Below, piece by piece: positions 26,376 through 35,451 of a stretch of DNA of 46,138 bases. Location of the stretch: positions 1 to 46,138 of the forward strand of contig CAISOB010000098.1 of NCBI GenBank assembly GCA_903886975.1, given 5' to 3'. The translations under genes were made by a program, and so were the position numbers. Position 1 is the stretch's first letter; each line of letters opens with the position of its first letter. The stretch comes from an uncultured beta proteobacterium (GTDB taxonomy: Bacteria > Pseudomonadota > Gammaproteobacteria > Burkholderiales > Rhodocyclaceae). Under the pieces are notes generated by a model that was given only the letters and a program-made list of their open reading frames with translations, searched no databases and was not told where the DNA came from.

Positions 26376-27260
26376 TCAAGCACTGGTTGCCGAATCGACC
26401 TTGCGGTCTATGCTCTTTTGCAGGCGGCAACTTTCTTCCCAGTGATCCATGGCGATGCGCTCTTCCTTGGTGTAGCGGCGCAGACGCATGATGAGATCGT
26501 GGAAATCGACCTGGTGGCCGTCGAAGTCGGGCCCGTCGACACAGGCGAACTTCACGTGGTTGCCGATCTTGACGCGGCAGCCGCCGCACATGCCGGTGCC
26601 ATCGACCATCAGCGGATTCAAGCTGACCATTGTTTTAATTGCGTAGGGACGCGTCGTATCGCAACAGCCCTTCATCATGATCAGCGGGCCGATGGCGACG
26701 ACTTCGTCGATGTCGTGATGCTTGTCGATGGCCTGCGTGACGCCGGCGGTGACCAGGCCCTTGATCCCGGCCGAGCCGTCGTCGGTACAGATGATATATT
26801 CGTCGCAGACCGCGCGGAACTTGTCTTCCCAGAAAACGAGGCCCTTGTTGCGGAAGCCGACGACGCCGATGACGTAGGCGCCGGCCTCCTTGAAGGCGCG
26901 CGCCTGCGGATAGATCGGCGCAACGCCGAGGCCGCCGCCGACACAGATGACCTTCTTGGCGTGGCTGATCGAGCTCGGCACGCCCATCGGTCCGACCATC
27001 GCATACAGCGACGTGCCGACCGCGCATTCCTTCTGCATTTGCCGGGTGGTTTTGCCGACCGCCTGGATGACCAGCGTGATCGTTCCCTTGGCGCGGTCAA
27101 AGTCGGCGATGGTCAGCGGAATCCGTTCGCCCTGTTCGCTGAGCATGACGATGACAAACTGGCCGGGTTTCGCCGCCTTGGCCATCAGCGGATGGCGCAC
27201 TTCGAGCAGATAGGTGACGTCGGAAAAGTCCTCGCGCGTCACAATTTCGAAATTGGACAT
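26376..27260 (-). CDS. nfnA: NfnA-type ferredoxin-NADP+ reductase subunit
   Basis: The 294-residue protein is built like NfnA/SudB: an FAD-binding barrel (about 1-95; PGQFVIVML, RIPLTIADFD), an NAD-binding domain (VICVGGGLGVAPIYPQARA), and a C-terminal [2Fe-2S] site DGTGMCGGCRV...FACVDGPDFDGH (about 218-243), where the aspartate and three cysteines are the ligands. With NfnB it forms NADH-dependent reduced ferredoxin:NADP+ oxidoreductase, which couples NADH, NADPH and ferredoxin pools in the cytosol. A C-terminal tail of about 40 residues follows. It is the first gene of the nfnA-nfnB-korA-korB operon. Confidence 0.87.
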   Translation of the reverse strand: MSNFEIVTREDFSDVTYLLEVRHPLMAKAAKPGQFVIVMLSEQGERIPLTIADFDRAKGTITLVIQAVGKTTRQMQKECAVGTSLYAMVGPMGVPSSISHAKKVICVGGGLGVAPIYPQARAFKEAGAYVIGVVGFRNKGLVFWEDKFRAVCDEYIICTDDGSAGIKGLVTAGVTQAIDKHHDIDEVVAIGPLIMMKGCCDTTRPYAIKTMVSLNPLMVDGTGMCGGCRVKIGNHVKFACVDGPDFDGHQVDFHDLIMRLRRYTKEERIAMDHWEESCRLQKSIDRKVDSATSA

Positions 27261-27291
27261 TGTGCTTTCTTTCTATCTGGATATTTTTTTG

Positions 27292-27384
27292 ATGATCAAC
27301 GCACTCGACAATATCGCCAGCCGATTTATTGAGTCGGTCATGGGCGGAGTCGGATTCTTGGTGCGCATGGCTCAGTTCGCGTAA
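27292..27384 (+). pseudogene. 30-codon hydrophobic remnant, possibly MlaE-like
   Basis: A short frame reads M-I-N-A-L-D-N-I-A-S-R-F-I-E-S-V-M-G-G-V-G-F-L-V-R-M-A-Q-F-A then stops. The spacing of aromatic and hydrophobic residues is like the extreme N-terminus of MlaE/ABC-permease proteins, but nothing downstream continues it and there is no strong ribosome binding site. It may be a decayed fragment or chance. Confidence 0.2.
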
Positions 27385-27488
27385 CCCCCGTGTTCCCTGG
27401 CAAGGGGCTGCGAGGGCTTATTCTTGCTCGCTTCAGCCGGGGCTGCAAACGATGTCTGGTCACGATATTGTGCAAGATTGGAACATCG

Positions 27489-28385
27489 TCATGCGCGGCA
27501 GGACGACCCGCCGCGAATCCTTGCGCCGGGCGGAGTCTGGCGGGCCAGGAGCGCTCTGTCGCCGTCCTGCGCTATTTCGCCGCTGGCGATCAGGCAGCCG
27601 TAGGCCATGGCCAGCATGTCGGCGACGCCGCCCATGGTGATGTTCATGCGGATATAGGCGCGGTTGCGCTCTTTCAGGTAGGCGATGCAGTCGGCGCCGC
27701 CCGCGATGCGCCGTTCGAGTTCGCGGCCGTCATGCTTGACTTGTGCGAGCCCCGGCGTGCCCACGCGGTGCAGCGTCGTGGTGTCGTCGACGGTCTGCAT
27801 CAGCCTGGCCAGCATGGCAAGAGAGGCGGCGAAGAAATCGCCAGACTGCCGCCGCGTCGCGCGAAAAGCCGGCAGCGCTTCGGCAAAGATCGAAGGGAAG
27901 CCTGCCAGTGTCTCGGCGACGATGCCGCCGGCGCCGTATTTCGACCGGGCTTGCGCACCGTTTGTCGCCGTCCGTTCGCCGCTGTCAAAGTGCTCGCCGG
28001 CCAGCGCCGTCAGCGCCGCGCGGACCGCGGCCTCGTCGCTTGACGCGGCGTGGCGGTGCGCGATCAGCAGCATGCCGCTCAGGAAGATGAAACCCTTGTG
28101 CGTATTGGTTCCGAGCGTCGCCAGCAGCCGCTGTTCCGCGGCCAAGCCGATCTGTCGCTGGGCGGCGAAAGGCTCGCCGGCGGCGAGCGAGCCGACCATT
28201 GCGGCGAGATACTCGGCGACCTGGTCTATCGACCGTTCCATGATCGGCAGCGTCAGGTCGGCATGCGAACCGGAATCGGCAAGGTCGACGAGTCCCGGTT
28301 TGGGCGTGAGATAAAGCTCGAGGCGCGCGCCCTTGATCAGCGCCTGGGCCAGTTGCTCAAGTTCTGAAATCGGCAAGGAGTTCAT
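27489..28385 (-). CDS. citG: Triphosphoribosyl-dephospho-CoA synthase
   Basis: Makes the precursor of the citrate lyase prosthetic group from dephospho-CoA and ATP. The 298-residue protein shows the CitG/MdcB pattern: LELYLTPKPGLVDLADSGSH near the start, TNTHKGFIFLSG in the middle, SKYGAGGIVAE, and a C-terminal TMGGVADMLA. It overlaps citX by 29 bp and ends the cit gene series in the same citF-citX-citG order as enterobacteria. The C-terminal tail after residue 280 is Arg/Gly-rich and unremarkable. Confidence 0.93.
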   Translation of the reverse strand: MNSLPISELEQLAQALIKGARLELYLTPKPGLVDLADSGSHADLTLPIMERSIDQVAEYLAAMVGSLAAGEPFAAQRQIGLAAEQRLLATLGTNTHKGFIFLSGMLLIAHRHAASSDEAAVRAALTALAGEHFDSGERTATNGAQARSKYGAGGIVAETLAGFPSIFAEALPAFRATRRQSGDFFAASLAMLARLMQTVDDTTTLHRVGTPGLAQVKHDGRELERRIAGGADCIAYLKERNRAYIRMNITMGGVADMLAMAYGCLIASGEIAQDGDRALLARQTPPGARIRGGSSCRA

Positions 28386-28887
28386 TGGCTTTGGCGATCA
28401 CTTCGTCCGGCGCGTGCCGTTTGGCGCGCATGCAGTCTACTGCTGTCGCACTGCAGAGAAGGCAGGTGCGCGCTGGCAGCGCGAGCGCCTGGCGACCGAG
28501 TTGCGTGCCGTCCGCGGCATAGACATCGAGGTCAGCCAGGCGCGCCGCGGGATGGCGGTTTTCGAGGGTCATGCAACGCTTCTTTACCAGTGCCGGTTCG
28601 AGGTCTACGGCGATAATCGCGTAAGGGCCGAGCAGATCGCTGGCCATCCTGAGGATCACCCGGCCGGGAAAGGCCGCCGTCAGCTCGCCGAGCAGCCAGT
28701 GATAAAGGGCTTTCGCGCCCGGCGGGCTCTTCTCGCTGCCGGGAATATTGAGCGACAGAAAGATCGTTGCCGGATGGCCCTGGCTCAGGTGCTGAGCAAG
28801 GCCATCCTGGCGCCTGTCCCGGGCTTCGAGATAATTAAGCGCGGACTTGCCGGACGACGTCAATGATCGAACCGTCACGATACTCAA
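28357..28887 (-). CDS. citX: Apo-citrate lyase phosphoribosyl-dephospho-CoA transferase
   Basis: Attaches the prosthetic group to the serine of the CitD carrier protein. The 176-residue product has the CitX features: LEARDRRQ near the N-terminus, SLNIPG, ENRHPAARLADLDVYAADG in the centre and the C-terminal cysteine pair in RTCLLCSATAVDCMRAKRH. It overlaps the end of citF by 53 bp if the ATG at 28887 is used; a shorter GTG or TTG start within the overlap is possible. Unlike some species, CitX and CitG are separate proteins here. Confidence 0.88.
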   Translation of the reverse strand: MSIVTVRSLTSSGKSALNYLEARDRRQDGLAQHLSQGHPATIFLSLNIPGSEKSPPGAKALYHWLLGELTAAFPGRVILRMASDLLGPYAIIAVDLEPALVKKRCMTLENRHPAARLADLDVYAADGTQLGRQALALPARTCLLCSATAVDCMRAKRHAPDEVIAKANELLADFRT

Positions 28888-30373
28888 TCAGGGCGACGAC
28901 CTTGTCCTCGAATTCGATGGGTTTCGGAACGCCGGTCACCGCGTAGATCTCGTCGCGCAACTGGTGGATATCCTTGACCGGCGCGTGCCGGCGGATCAGT
29001 TCCGCCTTCAATTCGGGGAGATTGTCATTGACTGCGATGCCGCGCTCGGTGACGATGACGCCGACGGTTTCTCCGGGCGTGGTGATCGTCGTCACCGCGT
29101 CGCGAACGATCGGCAGACGGCCGCGGATCGACGGCGCGACGACGATCGAGACCTTGGCGCCGGCCGCAACGTCGCAGTGTCCGCCGGTGTTGTGCAGCAG
29201 GTAGCCCATCGACTCGGTGTTGACGTTGACGTTGAAGTTTACGTCGACTTCGGTCGCGCTCAGGATCGCGCAATCGAGGCGATTGACCACCGAACCGCAA
29301 TTGAACGGATTGGCGTAGGTGCCGGCGGTCATTTCGACGTGTTTCTGGTTGCGGCCGATCGACTCGACGGCGCGCAGGTCGAAACACTGGACATCGAACA
29401 GGGCTTCGAACAGGCCTTCTTCGAGCATGTCGACGAAGTTGCCGGTGATGCCGCCGCAGCCGAAGCTGCCCTTGACCTTGCCCTTGCGCATGATGGCGCG
29501 CACGTTTTCGGCGACGGCCAGCGAGATGCCGCCGGTGCCGGTCTGGAACGAGAAACCATCCTTGACGTAGCCTGAGGATTCCATCACCAGGGCCGCATAT
29601 TTGGCGATCTGCAGGCCGATCGGATCGGTGGTGATGCGCGTCGTCGTAGACACGATCTTCTTCGGGTCGCCAAGCTTCGGCACCTGTGCGACGAAGTCCA
29701 CCACGGACTGCGGAATGCCGACCGGAACCGCCGGGAAGGGCACCAGGTTGTCGGTGACGGCAACCACCTTGTGCGCGTGCTGCGCATCGACCTGCGCATA
29801 GCCCAGGCTGCCGCAGGCCGATGGCCCGTAGTAGCCGTTGAAGTTGCCATACTCGTCGCAATACGGCGCGGCGAGGAAAGCGACATCGACCGGGATCTCG
29901 CCGGTGATCAGCGAGCGCGCGCGACCGCCGTGCGAACGGACGACGATCGGACAATCGAGTTCGCCCTTGGAAACCAGCTCGCCGATCGGACCATTGACAC
30001 CGCATTCGAAGCCCGTGATCACACCCTTGCGGATGTAGGGAATCAGTTCAGCGTGGACGATGTGGATCGAGGTCGACGCGATCTTGATGTCGCGAATGCC
30101 GAGGGCATCGATTTCCTTGACCAAGTCGTTGAGCAGCTGGTCGCCGTTGCGCAGGCTGTGATGTGTCGAAATGGTCATGCCGTCCTTCAGGCCCGAGGCG
30201 ATGATCGCCTCGCGGAGCCCGCCGACAAGCTTGCTGCCGTTGTGGCTCAATCGCCGAATCGCCCGCGTCGAGCGCTCGGCATGCGGCTGCAGTGACCAGG
30301 GGTCGCTGTAGGGAACGAGCTTTTTGCCGGCAAAGCTTTCCGGTATCTGCCGTCCCAGACTATTCAGCGCCAT
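28835..30373 (-). CDS. citF: Citrate lyase alpha subunit (citrate:acetyl-ACP transferase)
   Basis: Exchanges the acetyl group on the ACP for citrate, releasing acetate. The 512-residue protein follows the CitF family throughout: RAIRRLSHNGSK, THHSLRNGDQLLN, HSHGGRARSLITGE-like VVRSHGGRARSLITGEI, GYAQVDAQHAHKVVAVTDN, and a C-terminal ERGIAVNDN. The ATG at 30373 has an excellent GAGGAGG and overlaps citE by 14 bp, showing translational coupling. The frame runs further upstream, but that part matches nothing. Confidence 0.97.
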   Translation of the reverse strand: MALNSLGRQIPESFAGKKLVPYSDPWSLQPHAERSTRAIRRLSHNGSKLVGGLREAIIASGLKDGMTISTHHSLRNGDQLLNDLVKEIDALGIRDIKIASTSIHIVHAELIPYIRKGVITGFECGVNGPIGELVSKGELDCPIVVRSHGGRARSLITGEIPVDVAFLAAPYCDEYGNFNGYYGPSACGSLGYAQVDAQHAHKVVAVTDNLVPFPAVPVGIPQSVVDFVAQVPKLGDPKKIVSTTTRITTDPIGLQIAKYAALVMESSGYVKDGFSFQTGTGGISLAVAENVRAIMRKGKVKGSFGCGGITGNFVDMLEEGLFEALFDVQCFDLRAVESIGRNQKHVEMTAGTYANPFNCGSVVNRLDCAILSATEVDVNFNVNVNTESMGYLLHNTGGHCDVAAGAKVSIVVAPSIRGRLPIVRDAVTTITTPGETVGVIVTERGIAVNDNLPELKAELIRRHAPVKDIHQLRDEIYAVTGVPKPIEFEDKVVALIEYRDGSIIDVVRQVRA

Positions 30374-31280
30374 GGATGTCCTCCTCGTTGATGATGATGT
30401 CGACCATGCCGTGGGCACGGGCGGTGCGCAGCACGCGGGCGGAACGAATGACGACGGGCATGTCGACCATCTTGCCTTTGAGCGAGATGACGCCGGTGCC
30501 CATTTCGCGGGCGCGCTTGATGGCCTCCATGACCTGCAGCGCGTAATCGATCTCGTCCTGCTTGGGCGCGAAAACCTCGTGGATCACGTCGGTCTGGCGC
30601 GGGTTGACCAGGCACTTGCCGGTAAAGCCGAGGCGCTTGATCAGCTCGGTCTCGACGCGCAGCGCCTCCATGTCATTGACATCGGAGAAAATCGAATCGA
30701 TGGCCTGGATGCCGGCCGCTTTCGCCGCCCACAGCACGTTCATGCGCGCGTTGAAGAGTTCCTCGCCGCCCTTGGTGCGATTGATTTCCATCGTCGCCGT
30801 GTAATCCTCGGCGCCGAAAGCCAGGCCGATGAGCCGCGGCGAAGCCCGGGCGATCGCCGTTGCGTTGATCACCGCTTGCGCCGTTTCGATCGACGGCAGG
30901 ATCTTGAAAAAGCCGAGTTCGAGCCCGAGCTCCTCTTCGTATTCGGTGAGCAGGGTATCGAGGCGTTCGACGATTTCCGGCGTGTCGGCTTTCGGCAGAC
31001 GAATGCCGTCGGGAATTCCGGGCAGAATCGCTTTCAAGTCGTCGAGGGCCCACTTGGTATCGAGACCGTTGATGCGCACCAGGATCTCCTTGTTGCGCTC
31101 CTTGTAGGACTCGAGATAGCGCTTGACCAGGATACGTGCGGCATCTTTCTCGCTGAGCGGGACCGCGTCTTCGAGGTCGATGATGACGCCGTCGCACTGG
31201 AAGAGCGGGATGTTCTGCAGCATCGACGGCATGTTGCCCGGCACATAGAGCAGCGTCCGGCGTAATTGATATTCGGCCAC
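30360..31280 (-). CDS. citE: Citrate lyase beta subunit (citryl-ACP lyase)
   Basis: Cleaves citryl-ACP to oxaloacetate and acetyl-ACP. The 306-residue HpcH/CitE-family protein begins with GTG at 31280 (V-A-E-Y-Q-L-RRTLLYVPGNMPSM), preceded by GAGGAG. The active-site motifs are present: GVIIDLEDAVP, EILVRINGLDTKW, the metal-binding ILPSIETA, AFGAEDYTATM, and CLVNPRQTDVIHEVF. The frame extends upstream to 31349, but that part overlaps the PPC gene and lacks homology. It starts 4 bp after the PPC gene ends, so the two are translationally linked. Confidence 0.97.
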   Translation of the reverse strand: MAEYQLRRTLLYVPGNMPSMLQNIPLFQCDGVIIDLEDAVPLSEKDAARILVKRYLESYKERNKEILVRINGLDTKWALDDLKAILPGIPDGIRLPKADTPEIVERLDTLLTEYEEELGLELGFFKILPSIETAQAVINATAIARASPRLIGLAFGAEDYTATMEINRTKGGEELFNARMNVLWAAKAAGIQAIDSIFSDVNDMEALRVETELIKRLGFTGKCLVNPRQTDVIHEVFAPKQDEIDYALQVMEAIKRAREMGTGVISLKGKMVDMPVVIRSARVLRTARAHGMVDIIINEEDIHGAE

Positions 31281-31284
31281 AGCG

Positions 31285-31764
31285 TCACTCCTCGGCGAAG
31301 AATATGGTGGGCGTGCCGCCCGACTTGGAAAGGTGGCGCTGGATTCCATCGACGATCAGTTCGACCAGGACGATCTCGCAGGTGGCGAAAACCTCGGCGT
31401 CGGCCATATGGCCGCCGACGACATCGCCGGACGACTTGCCGGCCATGATGTGCAGATGGCAGTCGAGCTCCTGGTCCGTTTCGCTCGGAACGACGTTGCC
31501 CGACAGGGCGAGAAGTTCGAGCGGGCCTTCAAGTTCATGCGGAATCAGGCGCGCCGAGGTGATCGGCAATTTGGCGCCGCTCTTGATGTCTCTCAGGCGC
31601 ACGTTCTTGACCGAGCCGATGGCCGAGAGGACCACCGCGTTGTTGACCTTCTCGGTCTTGACGAATTCGCTGATACATTCGACAAGACTCTCGCCAGGCA
31701 GCACCTTGATGATAAACCGGCGTCCCTGCGTATATTCCTTGTACCAGAAGCCCTTGTTGTTCAT
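31285..31764 (-). CDS. PPC-domain (DUF296) protein inserted between citD and citE
   Basis: The 159-residue protein is a single PPC (plant and prokaryote conserved, DUF296) domain: FIIKVLPGESLVECI, VLSAIGSVKNVRLRD, ELLALSGNVVPS, and the histidine-rich LDCHLHIMAGKSSGDVVGGHM with EVFATCEIVL after it. These histidines often bind metal in bacterial members, whose function is mostly unknown. The ATG at 31764 overlaps the citD stop (TGATG), with AGGAGG 7 nt upstream, and the stop lies 4 bp before citE. Expression is thus locked to the lyase subunits. A regulatory, sensing or accessory role in citrate lyase is inferred only from position. Confidence 0.85.
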   Translation of the reverse strand: MNNKGFWYKEYTQGRRFIIKVLPGESLVECISEFVKTEKVNNAVVLSAIGSVKNVRLRDIKSGAKLPITSARLIPHELEGPLELLALSGNVVPSETDQELDCHLHIMAGKSSGDVVGGHMADAEVFATCEIVLVELIVDGIQRHLSKSGGTPTIFFAEE

Positions 31765-32027
31765 CACATTCCTCCTGCGCGCTGCAGCGCGGTCTCAAGA
31801 CGGGCCTCGATGGCGTAATCGAGGGCTCCGCGGTCACTGATGCTGATCCTGCCGCTGACCGTCCCGTGCTTGGCGAGAACCTGCTCAAGCTTGGCGCGAA
31901 TCAGGTGTTCGAACTGCTTCTTGACCGTCGATTCGATTTCGATGATCAGTGCGTCGGCCGGTTCGACCGTGACCATCAGGTCGCTGGACTGCACGGTTCC
32001 GGCCTGCCCTTTCTTGCAAATCTTCAT
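31764..32027 (-). CDS. citD: Citrate lyase acyl carrier protein (gamma subunit)
   Basis: Carries the 2'-(5''-triphosphoribosyl)-3'-dephospho-CoA arm of citrate lyase. The 87-residue protein has the family start (MKICKKGQAGTVQSSDLMV), where Ser14 in GTVQSSD is the modified residue, and the central IEIESTVKKQFEHLIR; the ISDRGALDYAIEARLETAL end is typical. An AGGAGG lies upstream of the ATG at 32027. It follows citC by 13 bp and overlaps the PPC gene by one base. Confidence 0.95.
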   Translation of the reverse strand: MKICKKGQAGTVQSSDLMVTVEPADALIIEIESTVKKQFEHLIRAKLEQVLAKHGTVSGRISISDRGALDYAIEARLETALQRAGGM

Positions 32028-32040
32028 TTCATACCTCCTG

Positions 32041-33048
32041 TCATGCTGGTGGTCCTTCGAGTTGCCGGCGAATCGGAGCCGCTTCGTCGCTCCCGAGAAA
32101 AGCGAGCGTGCTGGCCGGCACGTGATTCTGCAATTGCTTCAATTGCTGATGCGCGAGCAGGTCGCGCACGCGCGAGGCGCTGATGACTTCCGAAATCGCT
32201 TCCTTGCGCTCGATTTCGACGAGCGCAATGCCGTACGCCGGCAAAAGTTCGCGCAGCGTGTCGTTATAGGCGCGCGTCATCTGGCACAGCGGTTCGCTGC
32301 CGACAAAGCGCCGGACGATGCCGAAAAAGGGCGCAATGCGCGAAGCGAACAGAGTAACGTCGAGCTCCATCTGGATGCGCGCGACCGGATCATCCTTCTT
32401 GAGAAAATAGGTCGGGAAAGTCGCGCTGCTGATCAGGTAGTGACCGGTATCCAAGACGATGACGTTGCCGATGTCGCGAACGCCTTCCTTGACCAGTCGC
32501 ATGCGCACGGCAAAGGGGAAAACCGAGCGCTCTTCGCGGACGACGAAGAGATACAGATTGTCGACCTGCTGCGCGGCCGTTTCCACGAGATAGCGGTGAC
32601 CAAGGGTGAAAGGATTGCAGTTCATCACCACGGCGCCGTTGCATCCGGGCTTGATCAAGGCGCTTTGCGCGGCGAGCCACTTCTTGAGTCCGTTGCCGTA
32701 TTCAAGCAGCGCCACCTTGGCTTGTGTCGCCAGCAGCTTGAAGTTCAGCGCCTGGAAGCTGCCCGCGTATTCGGGCTTGGTGTAGACGAAGAGTGAATCG
32801 AGCCCCGCGTCATAACCGCGGGAAACAAGCAGGGTGACGATCTCGCCGAGCAGGCTGCCGCCTTGATATTCGGCTTCGACCGCGAGCATCTTCAGGACGT
32901 TTCCCGCGCGCGCGCCGACGGCGACGAGCTCGCCCTGTTCGTAAATTCCGACCAGATTGTCGAAGCCCGGCTCGAATGACAGGCCGTGACTTTCGATGAG
33001 CTGTTTTGCCGCCGCGATTTCCGAAGCGGACATCAATTCTGCAATCAA
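32041..33048 (-). CDS. citC: [Citrate (pro-3S)-lyase] ligase
   Basis: Activates citrate lyase by acetylating the carrier-protein thiol with acetate and ATP. The 335-residue protein has an N-terminal GNAT-like part (about 10-120; VGIYEQGELVAVGA, LFVYTKPEYAGSFQALNF) and a nucleotidyltransferase part with the NPFTLGHRYL (HxGH-type) motif near 148, RMRLVKEGV and ISASRVRDLL. The start is uncertain: a TTG at 33048 has AGGGAAG upstream, while the ATG at 33033 has no clear ribosome binding site. It leads the cit operon and lies 129 bp after icd, across a hairpin repeat. Confidence 0.93.
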   Translation of the reverse strand: MIAELMSASEIAAAKQLIESHGLSFEPGFDNLVGIYEQGELVAVGARAGNVLKMLAVEAEYQGGSLLGEIVTLLVSRGYDAGLDSLFVYTKPEYAGSFQALNFKLLATQAKVALLEYGNGLKKWLAAQSALIKPGCNGAVVMNCNPFTLGHRYLVETAAQQVDNLYLFVVREERSVFPFAVRMRLVKEGVRDIGNVIVLDTGHYLISSATFPTYFLKKDDPVARIQMELDVTLFASRIAPFFGIVRRFVGSEPLCQMTRAYNDTLRELLPAYGIALVEIERKEAISEVISASRVRDLLAHQQLKQLQNHVPASTLAFLGSDEAAPIRRQLEGPPA

Positions 33049-33079
33049 CTTGACTGCTTCCCTAATGAAGAAACAGACT

Positions 33080-33148
33080 CGTCATTCCGGCGCAAGCCGG
33101 AATCCGGTAACGGCAAGAAACTGGATACCGGCTTTCGCCGGTATGACG
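33080..33148. repeat. Dispersed bipartite hairpin repeat, copy 2
   Basis: The 69-bp element is bounded by CGTCA and TGACG. It has two 8-bp stems with 4-nt loops: ATTCCGGC/GCCGGAAT (33084-33103) and ATACCGGC/GCCGGTAT (33125-33144, compensatory T-to-A change against the first copy). It has the same plan as 8265-8332. It lies between icd and citC and may separate two transcription units or stabilise mRNA ends. Confidence 0.78.
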
Positions 33149-33177
33149 GAATAATTGGCGTCTCCCTAACACAAATC

Positions 33178-35421
<2,244 letters not shown>

Positions 35422-35451
35422 TTATGAATTGATAAGGAGTGTGCACAAGGA

